Both the position numbers and the translations under genes were made by a program. A stretch of DNA of 64,000 bases from Ecdyonurus torrentis (Eukaryota > Arthropoda > Insecta > Ephemeroptera > Heptageniidae). How positions within the stretch are numbered: the stretch's first letter is position 1; each line of letters opens with the position of its first letter. The notes beneath the pieces are model-generated. The model saw only the letters and a list, made by a program, of their open reading frames with translations, had not been told where the DNA came from and did no database searches. The stretch lies in the NCBI GenBank assembly GCA_949318235.1, contig OX439130.1, forward strand, positions 43,351,040 through 43,415,039. Reading direction: 5' to 3'. Of this stretch, positions 29,111-43,063 are shown piece by piece.

Positions 29111-30874
29111 ATAGTCAAGCAAAATGTTGGACATTATTATATTATACAAAAGAAAACAAAAATATTATTATTTCTCAATTCTTTTATAAATTTAAAAAAA
29201 AAAAAAAAAAGTTGATAAAATTTACTTTCTTTTTCATTTTTTTTTAAAAATTATATATATATATGCTTTCAAAATTATAGGATCTTAATTCTCATTTTTC
29301 AATGTTCAATTTTTTTTTGAAAGTATTTATAAACTGCGAAGACTATGCATTTATATTTAATTAAATATAGATTGTTTCAAGTAAGAAAATAAATCTTATT
29401 TATAGAATTCCATTTTTCCATAACTTTGTGGTTATGGATAAAACAAGTGACAAACCACAGAATGTTCATTTATGTAAAATTTTATAAAACTCCATGATAA
29501 ATTGTTTTTATAATAAATCAATATTATTCAATATAAATATTTTTATTTAAATAATATAAATATCCATATATGATATAATTTATCATATTAAGTGTACTTG
29601 TAAATATGTAAAAAAAAAAAAAAATGATAAAATGAAATTTCAATCAATATTATTGAGGATCATTATAAAATGATAAAAATTAAATGAATTTCAATGACCA
29701 AGGGTAATTAGATTCCAATACATGAAGGCTATATAATATGGTACTTGACGTTGATGTCATGAATGATGAATGTTAGAGTAATCGAGGTCCATTACGCTAT
29801 GGCACGGTTGGTCCACCCTTTGCTTTCCTCTGCGCTGCACTATTATATAATATGCCTGCCTGTACTGTACTGTACAGTATACCATACCATGGCAGTCACG
29901 CAATCTCTCACCACTGTTCAATTATTTAACATCACTCACCGTGCATGTGTATTGTATATAATACAACATTTGGAAATTGTATACATTTCACCAATATACT
30001 GCATTGTTTCTATAATTGCTATTTTGTACAGTTGTATATAATTGTGCGATTATTGAACTTAAAATTCATGCTTATTACATTAATTTCAGATTTTTAATTT
30101 TATATCATTATTATACCCCTTTTTTTCTGCATACGTAAATTTTTTAGTAATGGTTCAAATATTTTGCTTGAAGAGACATTTTTCAGTGCCTGTAATTATT
30201 ATGGAACCAAAATAATACGCTATTGCGTTCTAAATGTTCTTATATGAGAAGAATTTTTTATTGTTTCTGTTGTTTTTGTAACTCTTTTTCTCTTCTTTTT
30301 TTCTTTTCCCTTCCATTTTCATTTACCTCATGCAATGTGCAATATAAACCTTTTTTAATCTTCACATCCCCCTTAAAAATAATATAATATTACACCCCCG
30401 TAATAGTGACTTCATAAAAAAAAGTCACTCACAATAATATAGAAGAAAACGTTACATTAAAATGATTGACGATGATGCATCACATTATACATATGACAGA
30501 AGTATATTATATATATAGGATCCCGAGCGCATAAAGCGCAATAATAACATGATGTACAGTATACAGTACACATAATACTGAGTGTTATAAAATTGTGCAT
30601 AGTCACGTCCTTATAAAGCTTCGGCAGTGACTGAAAATCGCAGCCAATTACCTACGCATAAAGCACACCTGCCGTGCATCAATCAACTTCAATTTATTTC
30701 ATCATTTTAATGTACATTTTTTATATTTTGTTTATTTTGTAATGAAGCAGATGTAATTTTATTTTTATAAAAGATTTAATATTAAAAAAAAAAGTCAATG
30801 AAATGATTAAGACATAAAATAAATTGTTAGTCAACAAGCTTTCATATTATAGTATACTAAAGGGTGAGTGAGTT

Positions 30875-30974
30875 AGAGAGAGAAAGAGAAAGAGAGAGAG
30901 AGAGACAGAGAGAGAGAGAGAGATCCGAGAGAGGATGATTTTATACTCTCGAAATATACCGCAGTATAACCCGT

Positions 30975-31022
<48 letters not shown>
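30875..31022. repeat. GA tract facing a CT tract (inverted pair)
   Basis: An interrupted (GA)n tract at 30875-30924 and an uninterrupted (CT)n tract at 30977-31022 lie 52 bp apart. They are complementary and could pair as a stem of more than 40 bp. Confidence 0.93.
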
Positions 31023-31029
<7 letters not shown>

Positions 31030-31888
31030 CAATGTACTGCTCTATTTTCCTTGTATGCTTTTAATTTTGAGCGCGCAAACCACCTCGCTCGCTTCGCATA
31101 TACGGGCAAATATTTGCCCTTCTCTCTCTCTCTCTCTTTCACTCACTCGCGCTCTATATATATTTACCTCCCTCTCTCTCATACCCCAAAGCACCGGCAA
31201 CATAATTCAAACAAGATACTATATTTGACGAAGAGCAATCATTTTAATATTGTACAATCTAAACTTCAAACATTCCACCTCATGACTACATTTTAAAATA
31301 TTTTTTTCCCTCTCGCATATATGTATATATTTTTAAATCTTTATATATTATCATGTATATGCATATCTCAAATAATTACATAATATTAATATTTTGAATT
31401 TATAAATAACACTTGTTTTAGATTACTAACAAAATTTTAATATTAAAATAATAATCTTATTACATGCATGTATATTAAAATAATAATAAAAAAAATACTT
31501 TAACGCTGCGCACGTAGTGTTTTTAATAAATGTGCTGTAACAAAAAAATGGAATAAAAATAATAACACTTTTATGTCTTTTTAAATCTGTTAAAAGATAT
31601 CTCTCTAAACAAATAATAGGTATCATATATTAATAAACGTTTTACAAAAAAGCTAAGGCTATACCATTATCATTGTATCATGTATTTATATATTCATGTT
31701 TAACACCTTTTAACACTTTATTATTCATCATAAAAATATAAAATAGCTACCTCTTTTTTTATTCATCATTATTTATTTTTCTATTTTTCATTCTTATATC
31801 ATATATTTTTAATGTTTTGCTATTTGATCAACACAATAGAAGCCTGTTATTATGCTGGCAAAAGACTTATAGTAGCGACCACCCGAGA

Positions 31889-31922
<34 letters not shown>

Positions 31923-33000
31923 TGGGTTCCTAACTTGTTAGCTGCTACCTTATAAAAAGTTTAAAAGTTAAAGAATAATATTAAGAAGTAGCACTTTAAT
32001 GGGTGAGGAATTTATGTGAACATCATGATGGGCGTGAATGAAGCTACTGACTGCTGCACAGCAACGCGCCAAAATAAAGAAGATGATATGAAAAGACCAC
32101 CCAGGATGAATTTGTGCAGTGGTGCTCAATGGCTCGCGCTCTCCGCCCTTCTTTTTTTTTTATCTCAAGTGTTTGTCCAGTTTCTTAAATAACCTGACCT
32201 TTGGTTGTCTACATTTTAGTGTTCAAGCTTTACGTCAACGTCAATGTGCTTCACTCAACCCGTTTCATCGTATAGCAAGTCTCATTTTATTGGCTACGAG
32301 GCTTCTAATATTATGCTCTTTTAATTTAAAATATAGTGTTTTACTGTATCATATGTCGTATGATTTTAAAATACATCAATTAAACAAATAATATACATTT
32401 ATAGAAAATATATTTAAAGAATTTTTTTCTGTATATTATCTTAAACATTGAAATTACGTAAGTGAAGAAAAGAGCAGAAAGTAGATTTAAAATCACAACT
32501 TTTTTTATTCAATTCTAACCTTCAATTGAATATAATACTTATGACATTTCAATCGTCCTCATGGTTAATTAACGGAATGAAAAAGTCAAAATACTTACAC
32601 ATTATTCATACAAATGGGGGTGCTATAAACAAACTTAAAATATATTTTATTTTTAATAATCATATTATAATAAACTTGTTAATAAAGTTGTTCAAACAGT
32701 TGCCTAAGTTTTAGGATACTACTACAGTTTTTATAGGATGCATGCTTTATAGGACATGCTTTATAGGACAAGAGCATGCTTTTAATATATTGCTTAAACA
32801 AAATAGCAATTACATTTTAATGTTTATAAGTCTAAAAAAATTATATATAATGCATTAAAAAACTGAAATGTAATATCTTTTTAATGATGTAACAATTATA
32901 AACAATATTGCAATAAAATTATAAGTGAGGAGAAAAATTAATTCGTTTCTCTCATTAAAAATTAATAAACTTTCATTAATTTATGAACTAATTTTATATG

Positions 33001-33103
<103 letters not shown>

Positions 33104-34517
33104 TTATTACACTGTATATAATTATTTACAAACACTAGTAACTCTTTTTTCATTAATTAATAAAATTATTTTTACGCTTTGATAATAAATTATCTCATTT
33201 ATACAAGAAAAACGTTTGGGAATTTGAGTTTGATTTATAAATACGTAAATTAAGTCTTTTGAGTTAAACAGAAAGATATCTCCTGGGGTTTTCAAGACGT
33301 GTACATATATATAAGTTACATTTGTACACACAAAAGCACTCTGTGTCACATACACGTAATGTGCACCAAAGCATCAGGTAATATATAACATTACATTACG
33401 TTACATAGCACAAATTTACTTTCTTGTCAAACGTTTTGCTTTTTGAATTAATTAATGTTTTATTTAATCAAACTTAAGTAAAAATTTTCTTTATGCATCA
33501 AAGTTGTTTTTAATTTATATAATATAAAACATTAATAATTATAATAGGTGTGTAACTTTTACTTTAGTATTTTTAATTACTTTAAATTATTTATTTCATT
33601 TCAGATTTTAATATTGTGAATATATATTTATTTATTTACATTTCAAAATAATGTTGTATTCAAATAATTTTCAAAAATCCACTTTCTTAAATAAATGAAT
33701 ACAAAAGAAGAAAAAAAATCAACTTTAGTGAATAAAATCTAATTCCTAGCTCTTTTTCTGGCGCGAAAAAAAAATCATTATGATTGTATTCAGTGACCTC
33801 TAATAAGAATGTATTTAAGAAATTAAGAAAGAAACAATCTATCTCGCCCAATCTCTTCAACCCCTAATGTCAAAATTACCTATAGTATCAATAGGAAAAG
33901 TATAAATTAATTTTTATAAGGCTTCAACCACTGCAGTGTTTTGAACTATGATATTATGAAGCACAATTTAACATGGCATATAATATGAAAATTTTCACAG
34001 AACAATTTCATGTTTTAACAATTAGAGTCTTGTGCAAAATAATTACCCTCTAATTGTGATAATGATTAGTCAGCACACATCTTTCCATCTCATGTATGTC
34101 GGCATGTAAGTAAGAGAAAGAGAAAAGGTTGCACAGGTGTGCTGTATTTGCTAAGGTGGAATAGAGATCAGGGGCAATCCATTCGGCAAGTCGACCTTTA
34201 TAGAACCTTAAATTCACTTCCTTGGGTGGACTACAAAAACATTCAAAGTATAAAATGTTTGTTTCTCTAATGGAAAGACAAAAAGGGCGTTTATTTTTGT
34301 AAAAGAGACCTCCCCCACCCTAAAGAAAAAAAAAATTCATATATGACTTTCAAGTATGGCGTTTCAAAATATTTTTTTTGAATAAATTAATTTTTTATAT
34401 AAAATACTGTTGAAGAAATTTATTTTTTAATTTATGCAGAGTCATTCTTTATACTTATAAAAATATTCCTTAGTATGTTTTCTTGATTTTTTTTTTCTTA
34501 CGTATATACTTAAAAAT

Positions 34518-34621
<104 letters not shown>

Positions 34622-36999
34622 TTATATATATTTAAAATTCATTTTTTAAGTGCATTAATTATTAAATGCAAAGATAGTGCGTGGGTTTGTAATGTTGTTA
34701 ATTAATTAGCTCATAAATTGTAATGAGGTTATTTCGTCTTAGCTTTTGCTTGAGAAACTAATGGTCTTCATTTTAGCTTGACAGGGTTGAGAGAGAGAGA
34801 GACGAAAGAGAAAGATGAAGAGGGTCTGAAGAAGATGCACAGGTAAATATTTAGATAAAGTCCAACGAATAATGGCAATCTGTTCTTCTTCGCTGGATGT
34901 ATATAAGCAAAGCAATGTTGACGCTCTCTCTCTCTCTCTCTCTCTTTAGAGGGAAACCGCCGTATTTGGTTAGCAAGGAAACATGGTATACGGGGCAAAA
35001 AGTTAATGGAGAAAACAATACAATTCTCTATAGATTGACTTCTATCTGTATTTCTATGTTCTTATCTTAAAAAAAAAATCAACAGTATAATAAGTGATAT
35101 TGGGTATACACATATGCATACCCTTATAGACATTTAATTGTGGAGGTCCTCATATTTGACCTTTATTATCACACATCAGCTTACTTATACTAAAACGGTA
35201 TGTTCATTTAAAAACTTTTGTTTAATAAGTTATACAATTCATGTGTACATAATATACTATGTGTACTTTTGAGACTGAAAATTAAACACTTACAGCTCCG
35301 TCATGTGTGTATTATAAATCTCTAAAAACATCACTCCTTCCATTTTAATTATTTTATTATAATTCTGGGAATATTAATGAAGATATATTAAGAAAAAATA
35401 AAATAAAAAAACAACCATTAACTAAATTGACTGCGACACTACATATAATAAAAGACAAACTTAAATATAAAAGGTATAATTTATATATGTATATATTCTT
35501 CCTCTTTGCCACTCTCTTTACTTTTTTATTTATATATATTTTTTGTAAAAAAAAAAAGTCGAAATTTAAACTATGAGGTTTAATTTTGCGTTTGTGTAAA
35601 GAAAACTCTTTCTCTCTCTCTCTGAATAAACAAAATTTCCAAGTTATGATTTATGCACGGTGGATCCACACGCTCTCTCGCCTTCCTCGCCGCAAGAAAT
35701 ATTTAACTCTAAGTCAACTCAAACCTTATAACTAGCTAGCCACCCAGCCTCTCTTACTCGCTTACTTTACATTTTTTTTTTTTTTTTTTGCACAAATGTT
35801 TGAAGATGTGCGCCACTTCAGTCAATATCAATTTTTCATAAGCACCAGACGATCTCCATGTCAATAAGAAAAGGAATAAAAAAAAAAAAAAAAAGAGAGA
35901 AAAAATTTCCCGCGAGACAGATTGCTTTATTCTCACAAAAAAAAAAAAAAAAAAAAAAAAAACGTTGACATAGTAAGGCATAAAGTGAAAGGGTAAATTT
36001 ATTATAATTTGTAGTGTGATAAAAACTAATATTATTAAAAATATATAATATTCTATTAAATCTATAAGATATTTATTATTTTACATAATATAACTAAAAT
36101 ATTAACAATATTTTTTATAATATATGGCAAATAATAATTATTAAAACTATATATAAATTATAGTTTTTCATTTCATTATTTTTAAAAACATATTAATACA
36201 CTATATTCAATCACCTTATTTACTATATAATTAAACATTGCAAGAGTTAGTGCATTTTTAAACACTGTCAAATCGTGCAGTGAAAAAACTCTTTTTATAT
36301 AAATATATATAGCATGGAAAACATATATAGGTAAGATGCGCAATAAATCAAATTCTGAGAAAATATTTGTTATATTTTAAATATGCAAATTTTAACACAA
36401 AAATGTGAAGTCAATTATTTATACTGTACTAGTATACTTAGGTTACTAATTTTATTTTAGAAATAATAGCTGTAAAATATAATAAAAAAATAAAAAAATC
36501 GAATTAAAACGAAATATTTCTCTTACATTCTCTCCCTTAAGTATAGCTTTTTTAAAGTAATTAAAACTTGCGTAATACAGAATGTTTAATCAATATAGAG
36601 ATATAACTTAAATGAAACACATATGCAGAAAAAAATGGCTCGGCTATGGAGAGTTTAAAACAGTATAATATAGCTTAACATATATATTTTTTCTTTTTCA
36701 GTCTACATGACATTTTGGTAAAAGATTAACTTCCAACTATAATAATAAAAAGCTTGTGTGTTTGATAAGGCAAGATTGTAGATACACACACACACACATA
36801 ATATTTTAACAAAATTCTATCACATATGTCTTCATTGTTTGATTTTTGTTGCAATTCAGTGAATTAGGCACATTAAAAACATTAAAATCTTACAAAACAT
36901 TAATCTATTTGAAAACTGCTTTTAATATTTTAAATAAACTTGCAGTAAATTTTAACTTTAACAATAAATATATTAACAATTACATAGGATCGCAATTAC

Positions 37000-37327
37000 T
37001 AGTGTTGTCAAAATCTGGATAATTTTGTAAATTACTGATCAGGATTAAGCAATCTGAATTTATGGAAACAAATTTATCAAAATATGCATTATCTAGATTG
37101 CTAACAGATCAATAAAATCGAGAACACAAAAAGAATCAATTCAACGATAAGAGTCTACTCTTTTATTTTACTTTTTTTTTTGTGGGGGGGGGGGGGGGGG
37201 GGGGCTTAAAAATCAGATTGGAGGCGATTTAACTGTTTGGATCTAAAATGGTTACTATATCTTGATCTAATAATCTATCCAAATACAGATAATGGATTTT
37301 TAATCCAAATTTGATTTTACAACACTA
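37000..37327. mobile_element. hAT-like MITE, about 328 bp, with internal G tract
   Basis: The left end TAGTGTTGTCAAAATC is matched inverted by GATTTTACAACACTA on the right. The interior repeats AATCTGGAT/ATCCAAAT-type words and contains a T run followed by 21 G at 37184-37204. The TAGTGTTGT terminus is hAT-like and shared with the element at 24506. Flanking octamers GCAATTAC and GAGTGTAC agree only at four positions, so the target duplication is not secure. It lies 0.45 kb downstream of the last exon of the minus-strand gene. Confidence 0.65.
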
Positions 37328-37776
37328 GAGTGTACGATTGTGTTAAAAAAAATTCTAAATAAAACTAAAATTTTTAATTCAACTTTGAATTTGTATCTAG
37401 CAGTCTATTAATTTAGGCAAGTCTATCATTAAAACAAGCTTATTATATTATTACTTAATTGTATAGCTGCTTGTATTAATTTATGATTAATACAATATAG
37501 ATTAAATTATTAATCTAAAAAATTAATACAATGTACTTTGTATTCACATTTTAACCTTATAACGTTGGGTATTTTTATATTAGGTATTTATAATTTTAGT
37601 ATAACAGTCTTAAGGTTGAAAATGTGAACACATTTCTACATTTTGCTTTGAGTATTGATGAGCTTTAACTTATTTGATTGTACCATTCATTGGAAATTGT
37701 TTGTTCTTCGGCTTTAAGACGAGATTCTTATTGTACATTTTAATGTGTATAAAAATAAGCTTTTGTATGGAAATGA

Positions 37777-37877
37777 TTATTTTTTGAGCTCAGCATCCAT
37801 GCATTCATTATTCGCATTTTCTTCCACGCACAAAGTATTCGAGGTCACAAATTTGTAACAGGGCCGTGGATCAAGAC
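37777..37877 (-). CDS. Terminal exon of the coiled-coil gene
   Basis: The acceptor is CTTTTTGTTACAG before 37877. The preceding exon ends in phase 0, so the reading is VLIHGPVTNL followed by TGA at 37845-37847. The C-terminus VTNL has Thr at -2 and a hydrophobic last residue, i.e. a class I PDZ ligand. In another phase the same exon stays open for 32 codons (starting LDPRPCYKF, ending DAELKK, TAA at 37777-37779), which looks protein-like too and would be used if an extra exon or alternative splice changed the phase. Possible polyadenylation signals follow downstream (ATTAAA at 37738-37743). A stop after ten codons is short but acceptable for a last exon. Confidence 0.5.
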
Positions 37878-37936
37878 CTGTAACAAAAAGTGAATATATT
37901 GTTAGTATCAATCTCATGTGTGTGTCTAGAAAACAT

Positions 37937-38149
<213 letters not shown>

Positions 38150-38615
38150 TATGTTGTTGTTTTTGCTATATTATTTAGTATATCATATTTTTAATTTGTA
38201 AACTAATATTTGTTTAAGGGTTTAACCTAATGGTTTTTCCGACTTTTCCAAAAGTAGGCTTGTTTACTGTAAAACCTGTTATTTATTATTATTTCTTAAA
38301 TAATTTACAAGGTAAATATTTTTAATAATTAATTAACGCTTACATTGAAGTTTTTTTGATTGAGAAACCACTATGTTTTTCAAATTAAAACTATTTAAAG
38401 CAGCAATTTTTCCTCCCCCCCCCCCCCCAAGTTAATAAATGGGTTTAATAGGCATATCCAACTTAATGCTTAAAATTAATTAAATAAATACAATTTTCTA
38501 ACTTTGGAAGCACTAAATCTTTGTAACTGTATTTTAGTCTAGAGGAGAGAGAGAAAAAATGGGTTAACTACCTTATCAATAAATTATTGAGTTGTTTGAT
38601 TAATTAAGATCTTAC

Positions 38616-38808
38616 CTGTGGCATGGTAGTATTTACCACTGCACTGGGTTCCAAGGAAGAGTCCGAGGAAGAGGAGGAGGTGGCGGAGGTAAGAGATTCT
38701 GGTACAGAAGCAAGCGACACAGGACCGCTCAGTTCTATTGCTGCGTGCTGTTCAAGTCCATTCATAGATGTGATTTTCTTGCGTAAAATACCAACTAGCC
38801 GCTCCAGT
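38616..38808 (-). CDS. Exon: end of coiled coil and Ser-rich tail
   Basis: The acceptor TGTGTGTTACAG and donor CAG|GTAAGA bracket 193 bp, starting in phase 2 and ending in phase 0. The reading begins LERLVGILRKKITSMNGLEQ, which finishes the coiled coil of the previous exon, then passes into a Ser/Thr-rich, low-complexity tail (PESLTSATSSSSSDSSLEPS) ending NTTMPQ. The antisense strand is also open but has no supporting features. Confidence 0.75.
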
Positions 38809-41363
38809 CTGTAACACACAAGCAGTTGGTCAAGTTGGATGACCGTTGATAAATAACTGCAATCTTTTTATATATTATTCACACAATCTATTAAAATAAG
38901 ATATAGGGATGATTATATGAGCACGTCAGATACTAATGTTACTTGGGTCTATGATAACAATCGAACTATTAAAACATGTGTTCTTTTTTTTTTTAAACAA
39001 AACTTATGTTGACCAAATGATAATATGTTGTAGTGTACAGGTACAATAAATTAAATTTTATATAGGGTCTGAATTAAGTATAGGCTATAAATTTGAAATA
39101 AACAGACCATTTAACGACCGTCTATAAAAAATAACATAAAATTTGAGATTAAGCAACGAAATAAAAATACATGAGTTTTAAGTTGTAATGTAGTATTTGA
39201 TATGACCTAGCTGTACTGTCCTTCTTTTTCTTTCTTTTTTTTTTTTTCTTTTTTTTTTACCATATTTAATTACTTTTGCAAACACTATATCGCATTTTAG
39301 GTTATTTTAGGTTAAAATAAAAAGGAGGAAGATACCTAATATAAAAATGAGAAATGGGAGAAAATTTCTTGATAGTTGTTTTTACGCGTAATTTCCCGTC
39401 AATGTGTATGTGTGCGTGTGTGTACAAGGCAAACATTTCAAGTTTTTACTTTCGATGTGATGACATGCTTGTGAAAAAAAAAAAGTACGTCAAATATTTG
39501 CAGAATTACTTTGACTGTTATAAACGATCCTATGCTATACTACACACAGTATTTGTATGATAAACCAAATCACTTATATATTACATTACTAAGATAATTG
39601 ACACACTCTGATATAAAAATTAGAACACAAATACCAAAAAGTATGTGCAAATATCATGAGTGACCGTAAAATTTATAGTATAAACAACCCTATGTTACTA
39701 TTTTTATGCATGAAACAACTTTACAACTTTATTTATATATATTTTACAATTAAAGTATGATACATATTTTTGTTGTTATTTATATATAATGGTAAAATAA
39801 TGCAGTAATTTTTATTTTATAATATACAGGTCAAAATTGACCACAAACCAAAATTAAAAAATAATAATAATAATCTGTATAATTTTATGTCAATATTGAA
39901 CTTGCAGTTTTTTTTTTTTCAAGAATGCTTTTTCACTGTTTTTGAATAGACGAAAAATTAGTAAATATGTATAAATATAAACATGACAAGTATAATCAAT
40001 CGTATATTTTAAAAATTATTTTTTCGATTTATTTTTATATAAAATATTTATTAATTAAAACATAAACTAAATTCAAATGAACTTTATAATTTTTGAACTT
40101 TTATATAGACTGTTTTGTAAAGTTGATATAAATTGATAAACTTCTTGGTCATTATTACATAGAAAAGTGATGTTATTGGTGGTCATGGCAAGTCTAAGTA
40201 AGCTCAAGTGTATACACCCCTTGTGTGCTCTCTCTCTCTCTCTCTCTCTTAGCTCTGTGTTGTACAGAACGTATACACAGCAAAGCAAAGCTCGCCGTTG
40301 AGGAACTAATATGATGGGCAAACACAAGAAATTAATCAGACGAAGCAGCAAAGTTCCAATATCTTTGAGCGCTTTTCTTCTCTTCCTCTCTTTTCTCGTA
40401 AAAGGCAACCCTTATAATATCTAAATGACTACTTTATTACACAGCTATATAGAGAAGAACGAACGAAGGCCGGGAGAAAAGGAGCAGAGGAAGGGAGGCT
40501 TGAGTATACAAGACTTTTACTTCCGACTAAAACTCATAGCTAGCTCCGTTCTTTGCTGGGTTTGAGACCCGCTAACTTTGTCTATATAGATAATTGAAAC
40601 AAAAACGAATACAAAAAAATATACTTGTAAAATTTTATTAAAAACATTGTTTAATTATAACTTTGTAAATAAAATCCTTGCTTTTGCGTTTTTTATGACA
40701 CATTTATAATCGTGGAAGTTCAAAATTTTTTTTTCCTCGTTGAAGGTTACCTAATCATTTTAAGCTTTATAGTATAGAGTATAGTGCTGTCAAAATTCCT
40801 ATATATACAACAAAATAACTTTTCCTTATTACCTCCTTTTCTTTTCTGAAAATTTTATCTAAACTTTATAGTTTTGTAGAACGCATTGAGTGTTTGAATG
40901 GGTTTGAGGAGGAAGTTAGCATTTGTTTTCTATAATGAACCAGTGGTAAATTTCATGGTGCAGATTTGCATACAAAGCCTGTATAGATAAATATGCTTGG
41001 TAAAATAAAGCGACTAAACTAAACACGACTAGCGTGTTATGCAAGTGAAAATTATTTTGCTTGCCTATTCGTTCGTCAGCCGCTTAAACATAAAAATATA
41101 AAAATAATTCCAAAGCAGATCAACATTAAACATTTAAAATTATGTATTTTTTTTTATTGGCAAACCACCAATAATCGAAAAATGTCCATTGGTAACGACA
41201 AAGTGCAAAGGTAAACGCTCAATATTTTGCTTTCCATACAGTAAACAAATAAACTCTCGTTCTAGTCACTATTCAGTATATGGTTAAAAAATGTGTATTC
41301 TAAAGAAGCGGCAATGCAAAATTATACATTCAATAATGACTTAATAAGAGGGTTTGGACTTAC
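38809..41363 (-). other. Intron of the coiled-coil gene
   Basis: No additional exon is seen. It holds T runs near 39230-39260, a short CT tract at 40227-40250, and TAGTGCTGTCAAAATTCC at 40782-40799, which resembles a single hAT-type terminus with no partner found nearby. Confidence 0.5.
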
Positions 41364-41472
41364 TTTTGCGCGTGTGCCTCGGCCTCGGTGCGTGAATCCA
41401 GGGCTTGCCTCAGCTCTCCATTTAGCTGTTGTTTCTCGCGCCGCAACTGCGACACTTGGTCAGCCAGCACTC
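41364..41472 (-). CDS. Exon: coiled-coil segment
   Basis: The acceptor GGTGTTTGCAG and donor AA|GTAAGT define 109 bp running from phase 1 to phase 2. The reading VLADQVSQLRREKQQLNGEL continues RQALDSRTEAEAHAQ(K). It shows hydrophobic residues at heptad positions and many Lys/Arg/Glu/Gln, a classic coiled coil that continues into the next exon. It is separated from the upstream exon by only 74 bp, in contrast to the other kilobase-scale introns. Confidence 0.8.
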
Positions 41473-41546
41473 CTGCAAACACCAGCGTTCAAATCACTCA
41501 CGTCATACAAATTATTCAGCAGACTACTATAGAGAAACAAACTTAC

Positions 41547-41653
41547 CTGTTGTCGAATGGTTCGCTGTTGCAGGGCTGGACACGCTGCCCGACATGCCGG
41601 ACACACTGCTCGCCGCTTCATCGCCACTGCTTTCTGCGTCACCGCGAATACTT
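41547..41653 (-). CDS. Exon: acidic Ser-rich segment
   Basis: The acceptor TTTGGTTCGCAG and donor CAG|GTAAGT define 107 bp, phase 2 to phase 1. The reading SIRGDAESSGDEAASSVSGM continues SGSVSSPATANHSTT. The segment is disordered and Ser-rich with SSGDEA, a casein-kinase-like acidic context. The open frames on the plus strand here are shadows. Confidence 0.78.
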
Positions 41654-41958
41654 CTGCGAACCAAATATTTAAATCATTAATTTTACTGAGACTGCTGAAT
41701 ATTCAACTTCAATATTTTATGATACTCTTAAAAAAAGAAACAAGTCTTGTTTAAACCTTCAGTACGAGAATATTATTGATGATTTCAGATTACTGATATT
41801 TAGTAAACATTATATATGTATAAAGGCAGTCAAATAATATTCACAATAGAAATAGAGTTAGCACCGCACTAAGTATTTCTAGTTAGCATATTTTCCAAGT
41901 AGATCTTATTATTTCATACATATTTCAAAATTGTGAAACAAATTTCCTTGTTAAATTT

Positions 41959-42424
41959 GTGGTCTAGTGGATGCGTGTCTGACTCGTCCGCGAGGGGTCA
42001 CGGGTTCGATTCCCGGCAGAGGCAAAGTTTATCAATAAGCTTTGTCCACCGGAAATACACAGTGCATTCGGGAGGTGGAAGGGATATCTCAGGGTATTCC
42101 TCTACCGACTTCCTGACCGAGGTTTCCATGGTTTCCTCGGTATGTAAAGGCGAATGCCGGGAAGAATTTGCCAGGCCATGGCCAATCCCGCCATGGAAGA
42201 ACCCGCGAATCTTATGATAGGGTTTCGGAAGTCTCGGGAGTGTAAATTCAGTATAAATGCAATGTAAATATGTAAATAACTAATAGCATAAGTTGTACCT
42301 CGCCTAGAGGTTTGATAGAAAAAAAAATATATGTTTAAAAGAAGAAAAAGAAAAAAAAAAAAAAAAAAAAAAAAGAAGAAGAAGAAGAAGAAGAAGAAGA
42401 AGAAGAAGAAGAAGAAGAAGAAGA
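41959..42424 (+). mobile_element. tRNA-derived SINE with conserved central domain
   Basis: The head has Pol III box A (TGGTCTAGTGG, 41960-41970) and a perfect box B (GGTTCGATTCC, 42003-42013) in tRNA spacing. The centre at 42111-42196 carries GGTTTCCATGGTTTCCTCGG and GGCGAATGCCGGGAAG, like the shared central domain of several invertebrate SINE families. The tail is A-rich and ends in a (GAA)n array (42375-42424). AAATTTGTG occurs just before the head and again about 20 bp after the tail, a possible target duplication. It lies in an intron, opposite to the gene's direction. It is not a functional tRNA gene because the acceptor stem is not conserved. Confidence 0.85.
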
Positions 42425-42973
42425 ATTAAGGTATGTTAATGAAATTTGTGAATATTTCATCACTGTAAAAAATTTACAATAATATTATTTTGTAACTACA
42501 ATATAAGATCTCATTTACACACCGAAGATAATTATTTCTACATAATTATTACGTTTATAACGAGGATAAGTATATATACAAAGAATCTCAATATGCAACC
42601 TCGATTAAATTATTAAATTCCTAGAATATGACGTAACCCGTCAATATTTGCAAAAATCCCGCACGCATGACTATAATACGTATATATATACACACGCTAC
42701 TGTAATTGCAATACAAGATAAACTTTCAATAACATTCCCGTATATAATAACAAACAAACATTTCATTCATTACAATCTTAAGTCACCTTGATTACAATTG
42801 ATAACGAGTAATAAATCAACATTGTTTTATTATTATTAATGAGGTGATGCATGGCAAACAATAATGCACACCTATATCTATGATATCAAAATAATTTTTG
42901 TGTATAATTATACGTCATACTATATTAACGCAGTACATTTACTATTTTACGACCACGGAAATAGAATATTTTT

Positions 42974-42983
42974 GATGGTACTA

Positions 42984-43063
<80 letters not shown>

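Noticed and set aside
31890..31920. T run as the tail of a minus-strand retroposed gene
   Set aside because: No gene-like body or flanking duplication could be recognised next to it.
38160..38600. Possible extra micro-exon (after TTTTACAG near 38268) that would change the phase of the terminal exon
   Set aside because: The candidate is very short, has a weak donor and runs into a stop in the needed frame.
41959..42024. tRNA gene
   Set aside because: Boxes A and B are present but the acceptor and anticodon stems do not pair, and the sequence continues into a SINE body with an A-rich/GAA tail.
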